From: Patescibacteria group bacterium
Lineage (GTDB): Bacteria; Patescibacteriota; Minisyncoccia; UBA6257; 02-FULL-45-10c
DNA length: 6,144 nucleotides
Assembly: GCA_023474975.1 (NCBI GenBank)
Contig: JAMCXE010000027.1
Span: 1-6,144, forward strand
Reading direction: 5' to 3'
The position numbers and the translations under genes are program-made. Of this stretch, positions 1 through 5,094 are shown piece after piece. A model generated the notes under the pieces. That model had not been told where the DNA came from. It made no database searches and saw only the letters and a list, made by a program, of their open reading frames with translations. Numbering within the stretch: the first letter of the stretch is position 1; every line of letters starts with the position of its first letter.

Positions 1-1008
1 AGAAATGGTGTTTATGGAAATAATGTTTACGTGATTTCTGGAGAAAATAGCGGAAAGCGGCAAATTCGATGATTCGGAACCAATATTTTTTGATTCTTCT
101 CGCGAAGATAAAGCACGCGCGCCCTCTTGATTTATAGCAATGTTCGATCTCTTCTGCGCCAACTTATCAATAATTCCGTGTAATTCTTCTTTTGAATAGA
201 AATTGATAGTGAGCCTGCCGCCATCACCCTCAGATTGAACCTTTACTTTAGTTCCCAAAATCTCCATCAGCTGTTCTTCCAGGGAAGATATCTCCGGATC
301 AACCCTTAATTTTTCCGAGGTCTGCGATGGGTCAGCTACAGAAACGTCATCTTTTACTCGAGGATTCCTTTTACTCCTTATACGTGATCTTAATTCGCGT
401 ACGCTCAAATTATTTAAAACCAAGTCATCAAAGATTAATTGCTGTTCTTTTATATCGGAAACCATTAAAAGAAGTCTGGCCTGGCTTTCGTTTATTTTGC
501 TATTCGATAAAGCTTCTTGCGCAAAACCCGGCAAATTCAATAACCGCATGGTATTTGCAACCGATTCCCTGCTTTTTCCTACTCTCACAGCGATCTCTCT
601 CTGGGTTAAACCAAATTGCTCTTGAAGTTTTACGTAAGCCCTGGCCGTCTCTAATGGATTCAAATTCTCCCTCTGAATATTTTCTATTATAGCTAACTCC
701 AAACGCTCCCTTTCGGTGGGGGCGGAACGAATTATTGCCGGCACTCTTTCCAAACCAACGAGCTTAGAAGCCATAAGTCTCCTTTCTCCGGAAATAAGCT
801 GATATTCAACACTCGTTCCAGTAGGAGAGGGGGTTTCTATCTTTGTAACTACCAAAGGATGAAGGATCCCGTATTCTCTAATGGAGTTGGCTAGCTCACT
901 CAAAGCCTCCGGATCAAAATTTTTCCTTGGTTGGTAAGGATTGGGTTTTATTTTGTCCGTCTCTAAATGAAAAATGGGATCGGGAGTATTTGCTTGATTG
1001 AATTGCAT
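1..1008 (-). CDS. parB: Chromosome-partitioning protein ParB (partial, 3' end beyond window)
   Basis: ParB/Spo0J family CTP-dependent DNA clamp. In the family it loads at parS sites and works with the ParA ATPase to segregate the chromosome. I translated 336 codons from the ATG at 1008-1006 with no stop before the window edge. Visible parts are box I with YQPR (residues 25-28), box II with GERR (74-77), box III ENIQRENLNP (109-118), and a helix-turn-helix at about 133-156 (GLTQREIAVRVGKSRESV). A C-terminal dimerisation-type segment lies near 236-285. A further 50 or more residues (about 286-336) continue past the usual family end. They are serine- and asparagine-rich and unrecognised, so either an extension or an upstream frame error is possible. 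The start follows a TATAAT by 10 nt and has no Shine-Dalgarno site. parA is not the immediate upstream neighbour; a divergent tRNA gene is. The family call is very secure; the tail is not. Confidence 0.96.
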   Translation of the reverse strand, partial: MQFNQANTPDPIFHLETDKIKPNPYQPRKNFDPEALSELANSIREYGILHPLVVTKIETPSPTGTSVEYQLISGERRLMASKLVGLERVPAIIRSAPTERERLELAIIENIQRENLNPLETARAYVKLQEQFGLTQREIAVRVGKSRESVANTMRLLNLPGFAQEALSNSKINESQARLLLMVSDIKEQQLIFDDLVLNNLSVRELRSRIRSKRNPRVKDDVSVADPSQTSEKLRVDPEISSLEEQLMEILGTKVKVQSEGDGGRLTINFYSKEELHGIIDKLAQKRSNIAINQEGARALSSREESKNIGSESSNLPLSAIFSRNHVNIISINTIS

Positions 1009-1026
1009 AATATTATCTATTATAAT
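998..1026 (+). promoter_or_regulatory. Promoter of tRNA-Leu
   Basis: TTGAAT at 998-1003, a 17-nt spacer, then TATAAT at 1021-1026. This is a near-consensus housekeeping sigma promoter. Transcription would start near 1033, about 24 nt before the tRNA. The -35 lies inside the first codons of divergent parB, and the -10 overlaps the parB -10, so the two promoters probably cannot be occupied together. Confidence 0.7.
1019..1024 (-). promoter_or_regulatory. -10 box for parB (near-leaderless)
   Basis: TATAAT on the minus strand, ending 10 nt before the parB ATG. A start site about 7 nt downstream would leave a leader of only about 4 nt. There is no convincing -35: the sequence 17 nt upstream is TATCTT. 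The box sits inside the palindrome ATTATAAT (1019-1026), which also forms the -10 of the divergent tRNA promoter. Confidence 0.55.
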
Positions 1027-1056
1027 ACAATAATTCTCGAAAAGATAATTTAAATT

Positions 1057-1141
1057 GCCGAGGTGGCGGAATTGGCAGACGCACACGACTCAAAATCGTG
1101 CGGAGCAATCCATGAGGGTTCGATTCCCTCCCTCGGCACCA
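1057..1141 (+). tRNA. tRNA-Leu (anticodon CAA)
   Basis: A complete class II (long variable arm) tRNA, 85 nt including CCA. The acceptor stem is GCCGAGG (1057-1063) with CCTCGGC (1131-1137), followed by discriminator A and encoded CCA (1139-1141). The anticodon stem is CACGA/TCGTG (1084-1088/1096-1100) around the loop CTCAAAA, with anticodon CAA at 1091-1093 reading UUG. The variable arm folds as GGA/TCC around GCAA. The T arm is GAGGG-TTCGATT-CCCTC (1114-1130). The D-loop region carries the usual GG. The genomically encoded CCA means it does not depend on CCA addition. No clear terminator follows; only a T-run near 1179-1187 is seen. Confidence 0.98.
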
Positions 1142-1210
1142 CGTAGGAAAGATCAAATGATCGACGCAGTTGCACATTTTTTTATTCGTAAAAAACTAAA
1201 TAATTCTCGA

Positions 1211-1224
1211 TCAGACTTGTCTGA
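1211..1224. repeat. Small inverted repeat TCAGAC-TT-GTCTGA
   Basis: A perfect 6-bp inverted repeat with a 2-nt centre lies in the spacer between tRNA-Leu and the 3D-domain gene. A second, 5-bp repeat GATCA-AA-TGATC lies at 1151-1162. Either could be an operator-like half-site pair, but they are short and may be chance. The rest of 1142-1300 shows no supported gene: the reading frame across it begins inside the tRNA, and the reverse-strand frame at 1182-1430 has no recognisable product. Confidence 0.25.
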
Positions 1225-1323
1225 CTTGATAATAAATACAAGGGACTGGCAATAAAGAACGCAAAAAAAACCGATATTTCGATAAAATGCCCCCAAAAAA
1301 ATTGACAAAACAAGCAAAAAATG

Positions 1324-1352
1324 TTGACAGAATATAGTCGCTGTGCTAATAT
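1324..1352 (+). promoter_or_regulatory. Promoter of the 3D-domain gene (extended -10)
   Basis: A perfect TTGACA at 1324-1329, a 17-nt spacer, then TAATAT at 1347-1352. TGC immediately precedes the -10, forming an extended -10. The predicted start is near 1359, giving a leader of about 72 nt before the ATG at 1431. A second TTGACA at 1302-1307 has no partner -10. This is the strongest promoter match in the window. Confidence 0.75.
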
Positions 1353-1373
1353 TACATAATAAATTATAAAATC

Positions 1374-1396
1374 AGCCCCGAAAGGGGTGTTTTTAT
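1374..1396 (+). terminator. GNRA-loop hairpin with U-tract in the leader of the 3D-domain gene
   Basis: GCCCC-GAAA-GGGGT forms a compact stem capped by a GNRA tetraloop, followed by GTTTTTATTCTT. It has the form of an intrinsic terminator but lies about 15 nt after the predicted start site and about 35 nt before the coding region. It could attenuate the downstream gene, release an RNA of about 38 nt, or stop read-through from the tRNA. I see no leader peptide or competing antiterminator stem. Confidence 0.6.
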
Positions 1397-1430
1397 TCTT
1401 AATAATAAATAGGACATCAAATAAACACAC

Positions 1431-1868
1431 ATGACTTTCAATAAAATAGCCGCAAAGTCTCTTCTTCTGGTTACGATCGGCATACTCACTTATTCCCTAC
1501 TAATAGATCATGCGGCATTGGCCATCTCGACCAATCCAATGACCGGGCTGACAACAAATCAAATCGAGGTCGAGATAACTGCATATTCATCAACCAAAAG
1601 CCAAACAGACGATACGCCGTTTATTGCGGCCTCCGGAAAAAGAGTGTATGACGGAATGATAGCGGCTAACTTTTTGCCGTTTGGAACAAAAATAAAAATT
1701 CCGGAACTTTTTGGAGATAAAATATTTACAGTTGACGATAGAATGAACCAACGCTACCAAAACCGTATCGATATTTGGTGCGCCACAAAATCGGTCGCTT
1801 TAAAATTTGGCATTAAACAAGCCACTATTGAAATAGTCGACTACTCACCCCCTGAGAACAGCAAATAA
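1431..1868 (+). CDS. Secreted 3D-domain protein (double-psi beta-barrel, RlpA/MltA-like fold)
   Basis: 145 residues, exported and probably acting on or near the cell-wall glycan. The N-terminus is a signal peptide: lysines at 5 and 9, a hydrophobic stretch at 10-25 and a likely AxA cleavage site (A29-L30-A31). The rest is one 3D domain: ITAYSS near 49-54, the DGMIAAN...PFGT segment at 74-86, VDDRM at 101-105 and RIDIW at 112-116. By comparison from memory with 3D domains whose first conserved Asp lies in an 'AVDP' segment, that Asp appears to be Asn80 here. The other two (DD at 102-103 and D114) are kept. There is no peptidoglycan-binding or G5 domain, so this is a minimal form. Related folds include lytic transglycosylases, but activity cannot be read from the sequence. 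AGGA lies 16 nt before the ATG, too far for a normal ribosome binding site. The domain call is secure; the role is inferred. Confidence 0.88.
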   Translation: MTFNKIAAKSLLLVTIGILTYSLLIDHAALAISTNPMTGLTTNQIEVEITAYSSTKSQTDDTPFIAASGKRVYDGMIAANFLPFGTKIKIPELFGDKIFTVDDRMNQRYQNRIDIWCATKSVALKFGIKQATIEIVDYSPPENSK

Positions 1869-1893
1869 AATTTCCGCGTGATAGCAATAAAAA

Positions 1894-1920
1894 ACCCACA
1901 TTTAAAGTGGGTGTTTTTTT
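1894..1920. terminator. Bidirectional terminator between the 3D-domain gene and rsmE
   Basis: ACCCAC (1894-1899) pairs with GTGGGT (1907-1912) around a 7-nt loop. On the plus strand it is followed by GTTTTTTT, and on the minus strand by a T-rich run (complement of the A-run at 1888-1894). It lies between the convergent ends at 1868 and 1936 and can serve both genes. Its 3' side, GGGTGTTTTT, repeats that of the leader hairpin at 1374-1396. Confidence 0.85.
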
Positions 1921-1935
1921 AAATATTAAACACAC

Positions 1936-2652
1936 CTAGAGGGCGTGGGATCGAATAACAGCTGCTAGTCCGGCGATCACTGCGGTTTCAGCTCTTAAGG
2001 TAAATGGGGACAGGCTCGCTATTTTGAACCTATTTTTTATAGCCAAACCGATCTCCGACTCATCCCATCCGCCCTCAGGACCAATAAAAATCCCGATATT
2101 TTTACATTTAGAAATATCATCTTTTATTTGACCCAGAGAAACTCCACCCAGATCAAAAAAAATATTTAAATCGTTGAGCAACGCATCAGACACCGCATCA
2201 TTAAAACCCACATAATCGCTCAAAATTGGCAAAATTCCCCTTCCGGATTGCTCAGCAGCCTCTTTGATTATCTTATCAAGCCTATCTCTTTTTAGACCCA
2301 ATTTTACAGTTCTCGAAGCAATCACCGGTATGATCCTTTTAACGCCAAGCTCAACAGCCTTTTGAACCGCCAATTCAAAGTTTTCTTTTTTCAGGATAGA
2401 ACAATAAAGAACTATTTCCCATTCAAGTTCTTTTTTATTTTTTTCTGTTTTTAGGATCTTAAATGTCGCCTCATTTTTATCTAAGCTTTCAATGGAACAT
2501 TCCGCCTCATTCAATTTTCCATCGCATAAAATTATTTCTTCACCCACTTTCAAGCGCAAAACATTTCTAAGCTGGTTTATCAATTCTTTATCCGAAGTTC
2601 CGGCAACTTTACCATTAAGATCGAAATTACCAAAAAATCTATTTAAACGCAT
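1936..2652 (-). CDS. rsmE: 16S rRNA m3U1498 methyltransferase RsmE
   Basis: 238 residues. In the family, the enzyme uses SAM to methylate N3 of U1498 in 16S rRNA within the 30S subunit. An N-terminal PUA-like domain (about 1-70, starting MRLNRFF) precedes a SPOUT methyltransferase domain with a trefoil knot. Visible motifs are KAVELGV (98-104), EAAEQSGR (131-138), the SAM-site loop GPEGGWDESE (191-200) and LSPFTLRAETA (214-224). Length and architecture are typical. I chose the ATG at 2652 rather than the in-frame TTG at 2682. It gives the usual family N-terminus, and a TATAAT at 2676-2671 lies between the two candidate starts. The stop is TAG. No Shine-Dalgarno site is visible. It is convergent with the 3D-domain gene and apparently monocistronic. 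Confidence 0.95.
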   Translation of the reverse strand: MRLNRFFGNFDLNGKVAGTSDKELINQLRNVLRLKVGEEIILCDGKLNEAECSIESLDKNEATFKILKTEKNKKELEWEIVLYCSILKKENFELAVQKAVELGVKRIIPVIASRTVKLGLKRDRLDKIIKEAAEQSGRGILPILSDYVGFNDAVSDALLNDLNIFFDLGGVSLGQIKDDISKCKNIGIFIGPEGGWDESEIGLAIKNRFKIASLSPFTLRAETAVIAGLAAVIRSHAL

Positions 2653-2670
2653 ATTTTTATTTATTTTTAA

Positions 2671-2676
2671 ATTATA
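2671..2676 (-). promoter_or_regulatory. -10 box for rsmE (short leader)
   Basis: A perfect TATAAT on the minus strand, 18 nt before the ATG at 2652. It implies a leader of about 12 nt. The position expected for the -35 (2699-2694) reads ACGAAA, a poor match. If used, it rules out translation from the upstream TTG. Confidence 0.5.
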
Positions 2677-2735
2677 CAACAAATGTCGCGCTTTTTCGTA
2701 TAGACACTATGCGCCCACAAATAAGCAGAGTATCC

Positions 2736-2772
2736 TAAAAAATAAAGAACCACCGAATTACTTCGGTGGTTC
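2736..2772 (-). terminator. Terminator of the rpsF operon, overlapping the last stop codon
   Basis: An 11-bp perfect stem, GAACCACCGAA (2747-2757) with TTCGGTGGTTC (2762-2772), closes a 4-nt loop. On the minus strand a T-rich run, TTTATTTTTT (2746-2737), follows. The last sense codons of the upstream membrane-protein gene form the 5' arm, and its TAA stop lies in the loop (2760-2758). On the plus strand the stem is followed by ATTTTTT, but no plus-strand gene ends here. Confidence 0.9.
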
Positions 2773-3267
2773 ATTTTTTATCTCTCCGTACATTCCTCCG
2801 GAAAAATTAAACATCACATTTTCCATGGCACTCTTTCCGGTAAAATATACCTTATCCAATTCTATTTCTACCGTAAAGCAAAATGGGTTAAAATGCGCGG
2901 CGTAAACAACTTTATAAAGACTTTTTTTGATCGTCTCTTCGTATGATTTACCCGTAACAAAGCCTCTTAACCAAATTCCACTTTCAGGATTGGTTTGAAA
3001 AATTACTTCCGGATACTTATCCTTAAGCAATTTCAAGTAAAAGGATTTTAGAAGTAACGCAACAAGATAAATATAAACCAATAGGACAAAAACTATTAAC
3101 ACAATATTTATAGAATTGCTAGAAAAATGGAATATTTTTAAGCCCACTCCGAAGACCAGTCTTAAAATTCCGTATATAGTATAAAAAACCACCAACACTA
3201 TGATACCGGGCAATATTCCGCTTTTTAAAATAGAAAAACGCTCCCTAAAGAAGCCCAATAACTTCAT
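2758..3267 (-). CDS. DUF502-like two-helix membrane protein
   Basis: 169 residues of unknown function. Two transmembrane helices are visible (about 17-39 and 53-75), and the short basic N-terminus (MKLLGFFRER) resembles DUF502 proteins. The soluble C-terminal part keeps features I associate with that family: a segment like 'V..YPR.GIW.LGFVTG' (here VIFQTNPESGIWLRGFVTG, 88-106) and a terminal SGG motif (156-158). The linker between helix 2 and the first of these is shorter than usual, so it may be a reduced member. It starts 12 nt after the PAP2 stop with an excellent ribosome binding site, AAGGGGAGGA, closing about 3 nt before the ATG. It is thus coupled to the phosphatase gene. The last codons form part of the operon terminator. 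I recognise the family only by eye and propose no function. Confidence 0.7.
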   Translation of the reverse strand: MKLLGFFRERFSILKSGILPGIIVLVVFYTIYGILRLVFGVGLKIFHFSSNSINIVLIVFVLLVYIYLVALLLKSFYLKLLKDKYPEVIFQTNPESGIWLRGFVTGKSYEETIKKSLYKVVYAAHFNPFCFTVEIELDKVYFTGKSAMENVMFNFSGGMYGEIKNEPPK

Positions 3268-3270
3268 ATA

Positions 3271-3280
3271 TCCTCCCCTT
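3271..3280 (-). promoter_or_regulatory. Strong Shine-Dalgarno site before the DUF502-like gene
   Basis: AAGGGGAGGA on the minus strand directly follows the PAP2 stop codon and ends 3 nt before the ATG at 3267. It is the only clear Shine-Dalgarno sequence seen before any start in this window, and it supports both the chosen start and translation of this gene from a polycistronic message. Confidence 0.8.
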
Positions 3281-3819
3281 TATTGAATTTGAGATTTTTT
3301 AGTAACTAAAGTCCAGTTTACTATAAAAGCACTCACAAAGGCAATGACGATCCCTGCCAAAATATCTCCCGGCCAATGAACTCCTACAAAAATCCTGGCT
3401 ATGCCCATAAGCAACGAAACCGCCATGAATACATAAGACCATGTTTTTTTACCCAAAAAATACAAAGCAAAGGATAGGCCGAAGAAAAAAGCCATGTGTC
3501 CGGAAGGCATTGAAGATTCTGTAGCAGATTGAGATATTAACGGAGTAAAACCTAGTCGCACAAAAGGCCTTACTCTAGGCAAAAAAAACCTCAATGTCTC
3601 GGATATTATTCCCCTAGAAATCAATAAGACCAAAGAAACAAAAGCTAGATTATAAATATTACCCTTAATGGTCTTAGATGAAAATATTAAAAATATAGCG
3701 ATCAGCGCGATAATGTATCCTGAATAATCGGCGAAAAATATGCCCAATAAATCAATAAGCCGGTTATGACCGGCCAATTGATGAATAAGATTAAAAATTT
3801 TTAGATCTAAAGAAAACAT
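3280..3819 (-). CDS. PAP2-family membrane phosphatase (possibly undecaprenyl-diphosphatase type)
   Basis: 179 residues with about five to six hydrophobic helices. Family members remove phosphate from lipid pyrophosphates or phosphatidic acid on the outer side of the cytoplasmic membrane. The best-known bacterial role is recycling undecaprenyl diphosphate for wall synthesis (BcrC/YbjG type). All three signature motifs are present: R77-x6-R84-P85, PSGH (105-108) and AR-x5-H-x3-D (141-152), with catalytic H148, its partner D152, and H108. The first motif has Arg where the consensus has Lys, and the third begins Ala-Arg rather than Ser-Arg; both changes are conservative. Spacing and length are normal. 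The gene begins 29 nt after rpsR with no intervening terminator, so it is probably co-transcribed. No clear Shine-Dalgarno site is seen. The substrate cannot be settled from sequence. Confidence 0.9.
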   Translation of the reverse strand: MFSLDLKIFNLIHQLAGHNRLIDLLGIFFADYSGYIIALIAIFLIFSSKTIKGNIYNLAFVSLVLLISRGIISETLRFFLPRVRPFVRLGFTPLISQSATESSMPSGHMAFFFGLSFALYFLGKKTWSYVFMAVSLLMGIARIFVGVHWPGDILAGIVIAFVSAFIVNWTLVTKKSQIQ

Positions 3820-3848
3820 ATTATCTGCCAGAAAAATATTAACGCAAA

Positions 3849-4049
3849 TTATCTCTTAACAAATGGTAGAAGGGCCATATAGCGAGCTCTTTTTATGGCC
3901 TGAGATAGAGCTCTTTGGTGCTTAGCGCAGGTGTTCGAATATCGCGGATCGATTATTTTACCCTGACCAGAAACAAACTTCTTCAAAAGCTCAACGTCCT
4001 TATAATCAATATTTTTTAAATTTTGCGAGCAGAAATAGCACTGGATCAT
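3849..4049 (-). CDS. rpsR: 30S ribosomal protein bS18
   Basis: 66 residues, a normal bS18 length. It binds the 30S platform next to S6, with which it forms a heterodimer during assembly. Cys4, Cys7, Cys41 and His44 form a likely zinc site, so this is the metal-binding form. The RNA-binding core is IDYKDVELLKKFVS (14-27), followed by KIIDPRYSN and the basic helix near 45-57. It lies 33 nt downstream of ssb in the standard rpsF-ssb-rpsR order. There is no Shine-Dalgarno site; an A-run precedes the ATG. rplI, which often follows rpsR in other bacteria, is absent here. Confidence 0.97.
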   Translation of the reverse strand: MIQCYFCSQNLKNIDYKDVELLKKFVSGQGKIIDPRYSNTCAKHQRALSQAIKRARYMALLPFVKR

Positions 4050-4082
4050 TTTTTTATGATGAATTAATTTTATAAGAATTAT

Positions 4083-4538
4083 TTAAAAAGGCAAATCTTC
4101 TTCCCTGACATCTTCCGACTCTTCGCCGATCTCTATAGTTGGAACATCCTTATCTTTTTCGGAAGCAGCCCCCATATCAGAAGAAGGAGTATTTTTTACA
4201 CCGCTCCCCGCGGACTTCGGACCAAGCTGCATATTCTCGCAGACGATTTCAGTGGTTTTACGCTTTTGCCCAGTCTTATCTTCCCAAGTTCTGGTCTGCA
4301 ATCTCCCCTCTATCAGAACCAGTCCTCCTTTTTTCAAAAACCTACTGGCGACTTCAGCTTGACGACCCCACACAACAACACTGTGAAATTCGGTATCCTC
4401 TTTTCTTGTTCCGCTTTTGTCATTCCAAACCCTGTTCGTGGCGACGGAAAAATTAACAACCTGCATTCCCGTAGGAGTGCTTTTTAGAACTGGATCAGCC
4501 GTAACCCTACCCAAAATAAAGACTTTGTTTAAATTCAT
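4083..4538 (-). CDS. ssb: Single-stranded DNA-binding protein
   Basis: 151 residues. SSB coats single-stranded DNA in replication, repair and recombination and recruits partners through its C-terminus. The OB-fold occupies about 1-107, beginning MNLNKVFILGRVTADP, with the conserved VWGRQAEVASRFLKKG (56-71) and IEGRLQTRTWEDKTGQKR (76-93). A flexible acidic linker follows (about 108-145). The tail ends in EEDLPF, equivalent to the canonical DDIPF partner-binding tip. It lies 11 nt after rpsF. AGG directly abuts the ATG, too close to act as a ribosome binding site, so translational coupling to rpsF is likely. Confidence 0.97.
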   Translation of the reverse strand: MNLNKVFILGRVTADPVLKSTPTGMQVVNFSVATNRVWNDKSGTRKEDTEFHSVVVWGRQAEVASRFLKKGGLVLIEGRLQTRTWEDKTGQKRKTTEIVCENMQLGPKSAGSGVKNTPSSDMGAASEKDKDVPTIEIGEESEDVREEDLPF

Positions 4539-4549
4539 CCTATTCGATA

Positions 4550-4969
4550 TTACTTTAATATTTCTTCAAGTTTTTCCTCTAAAGCCTCGTTGGTCAATGC
4601 CTTGGAACTTGAAGATTCGGCCCTGACCGCTTTCCTCTGTTCGGTTCTCTCTTCCGATTTTTTATTATCAACAGCTGCAGCAGTTACCACTAAAAATCTT
4701 ATAACCTCACCATTAAGTCTGAGAGAATCCGACATTTCTTTAATATCAGCCGGATCCGCTACAAAATTAATATAGCCAAAATAAGCCGATACATGCTTCT
4801 TTATTGGGTAAGCCAATTTTATTGGATTAACTGAAGATTGCTTTATTTCGGAAGCATTGTGCTTCGCCAATAAATCAAGAATGGACTTATCGGAAGCCGG
4901 ATCTTTAAGTAAAAAGGAAATTTCGTATGATTTTTTCCCCTCTGAATTGTTTTTATTTTTTTTAGACAT
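4550..4969 (-). CDS. rpsF: 30S ribosomal protein bS6 with N- and C-terminal extensions
   Basis: 139 residues, longer than the usual bS6 of about 95-100. The core (about 14-100) has SYEISFLLKDP, the LAYPIKKHVSAYFGYINF strand region and SLRLNGEVIRFLVV. The N-terminus adds about 13 lysine- and asparagine-rich residues. The C-terminus adds about 40 charged residues ending in a likely helix (ALEEKLEEILK). S6 pairs with S18 on the 30S platform; its gene leads the operon here. A TATAAT ends 16 nt before the ATG and there is no Shine-Dalgarno site. The extensions could be extra rRNA or protein contacts; their role is not evident. Confidence 0.95.
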   Translation of the reverse strand: MSKKNKNNSEGKKSYEISFLLKDPASDKSILDLLAKHNASEIKQSSVNPIKLAYPIKKHVSAYFGYINFVADPADIKEMSDSLRLNGEVIRFLVVTAAAVDNKKSEERTEQRKAVRAESSSSKALTNEALEEKLEEILK

Positions 4970-4985
4970 TTGTATAGAAGAATAT

Positions 4986-4991
4986 ATTATA
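4986..4991 (-). promoter_or_regulatory. -10 box for the rpsF-ssb-rpsR operon
   Basis: TATAAT on the minus strand, 16 nt before the rpsF ATG. It gives a predicted leader of about 10 nt. The expected -35 position reads CTAAAT, a weak match. The resulting transcript would run about 2.2 kb to the terminator at 2736-2772. Confidence 0.5.
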
Positions 4992-5038
4992 ACTTCTCAT
5001 CTCCGATCATTTTAGCGACGAGTTCAGAAATTATCATT

Positions 5039-5068
5039 AGGTTTAGTATAATTTAACAAATTAAACCT
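5039..5068 (-). other. AT-rich hairpin between rpoC and rpsF
   Basis: AGGTTT (5039-5044) pairs with AAACCT (5063-5068). An inner AATTT/AAATT stem (5050-5054/5058-5062) closes a 3-nt loop, with a 5-nt bulge between. It is 27 nt downstream of the rpoC stop. No T-tract follows on the minus strand, so it is a poor intrinsic terminator but may protect the rpoC mRNA end. Confidence 0.3.
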
Positions 5069-5094
5069 CTATTTGCAAGCCTTAATCGTAAAAA

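Noticed and set aside
327..692. Plus-strand 121-codon frame
   Set aside because: It is antisense to a well-conserved part of parB and has no recognisable features of its own.
1029..1210. 12-nt direct repeat AATAATTCTCGA on both sides of tRNA-Leu, considered as an integration (att-like) duplication
   Set aside because: A 12-nt match is expected by chance about once in an AT-rich window this size, there is no integrase, and the repeat does not include the tRNA 3' end.
1055..1255. Plus-strand reading frame of 66 codons
   Set aside because: It starts within and reads through the tRNA-Leu gene; the 32-codon remainder after the tRNA has no recognisable motif or ribosome binding site.
1182..1430. 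Minus-strand 82-codon frame, hydrophobic and Phe-rich
   Set aside because: It spans the strong plus-strand promoter and hairpin of the 3D-domain gene, and its composition is what A-rich sequence gives when read in reverse.
2653..2682. Upstream TTG start for rsmE adding 10 residues
   Set aside because: The added residues are not typical of RsmE, and the -10 box lies downstream of the TTG, inside the added stretch.
5047..5052. Plus-strand TATAAT between rpoC and rpsF
   Set aside because: No -35 match lies upstream and no plus-strand gene lies downstream; it falls within an AT-rich hairpin.
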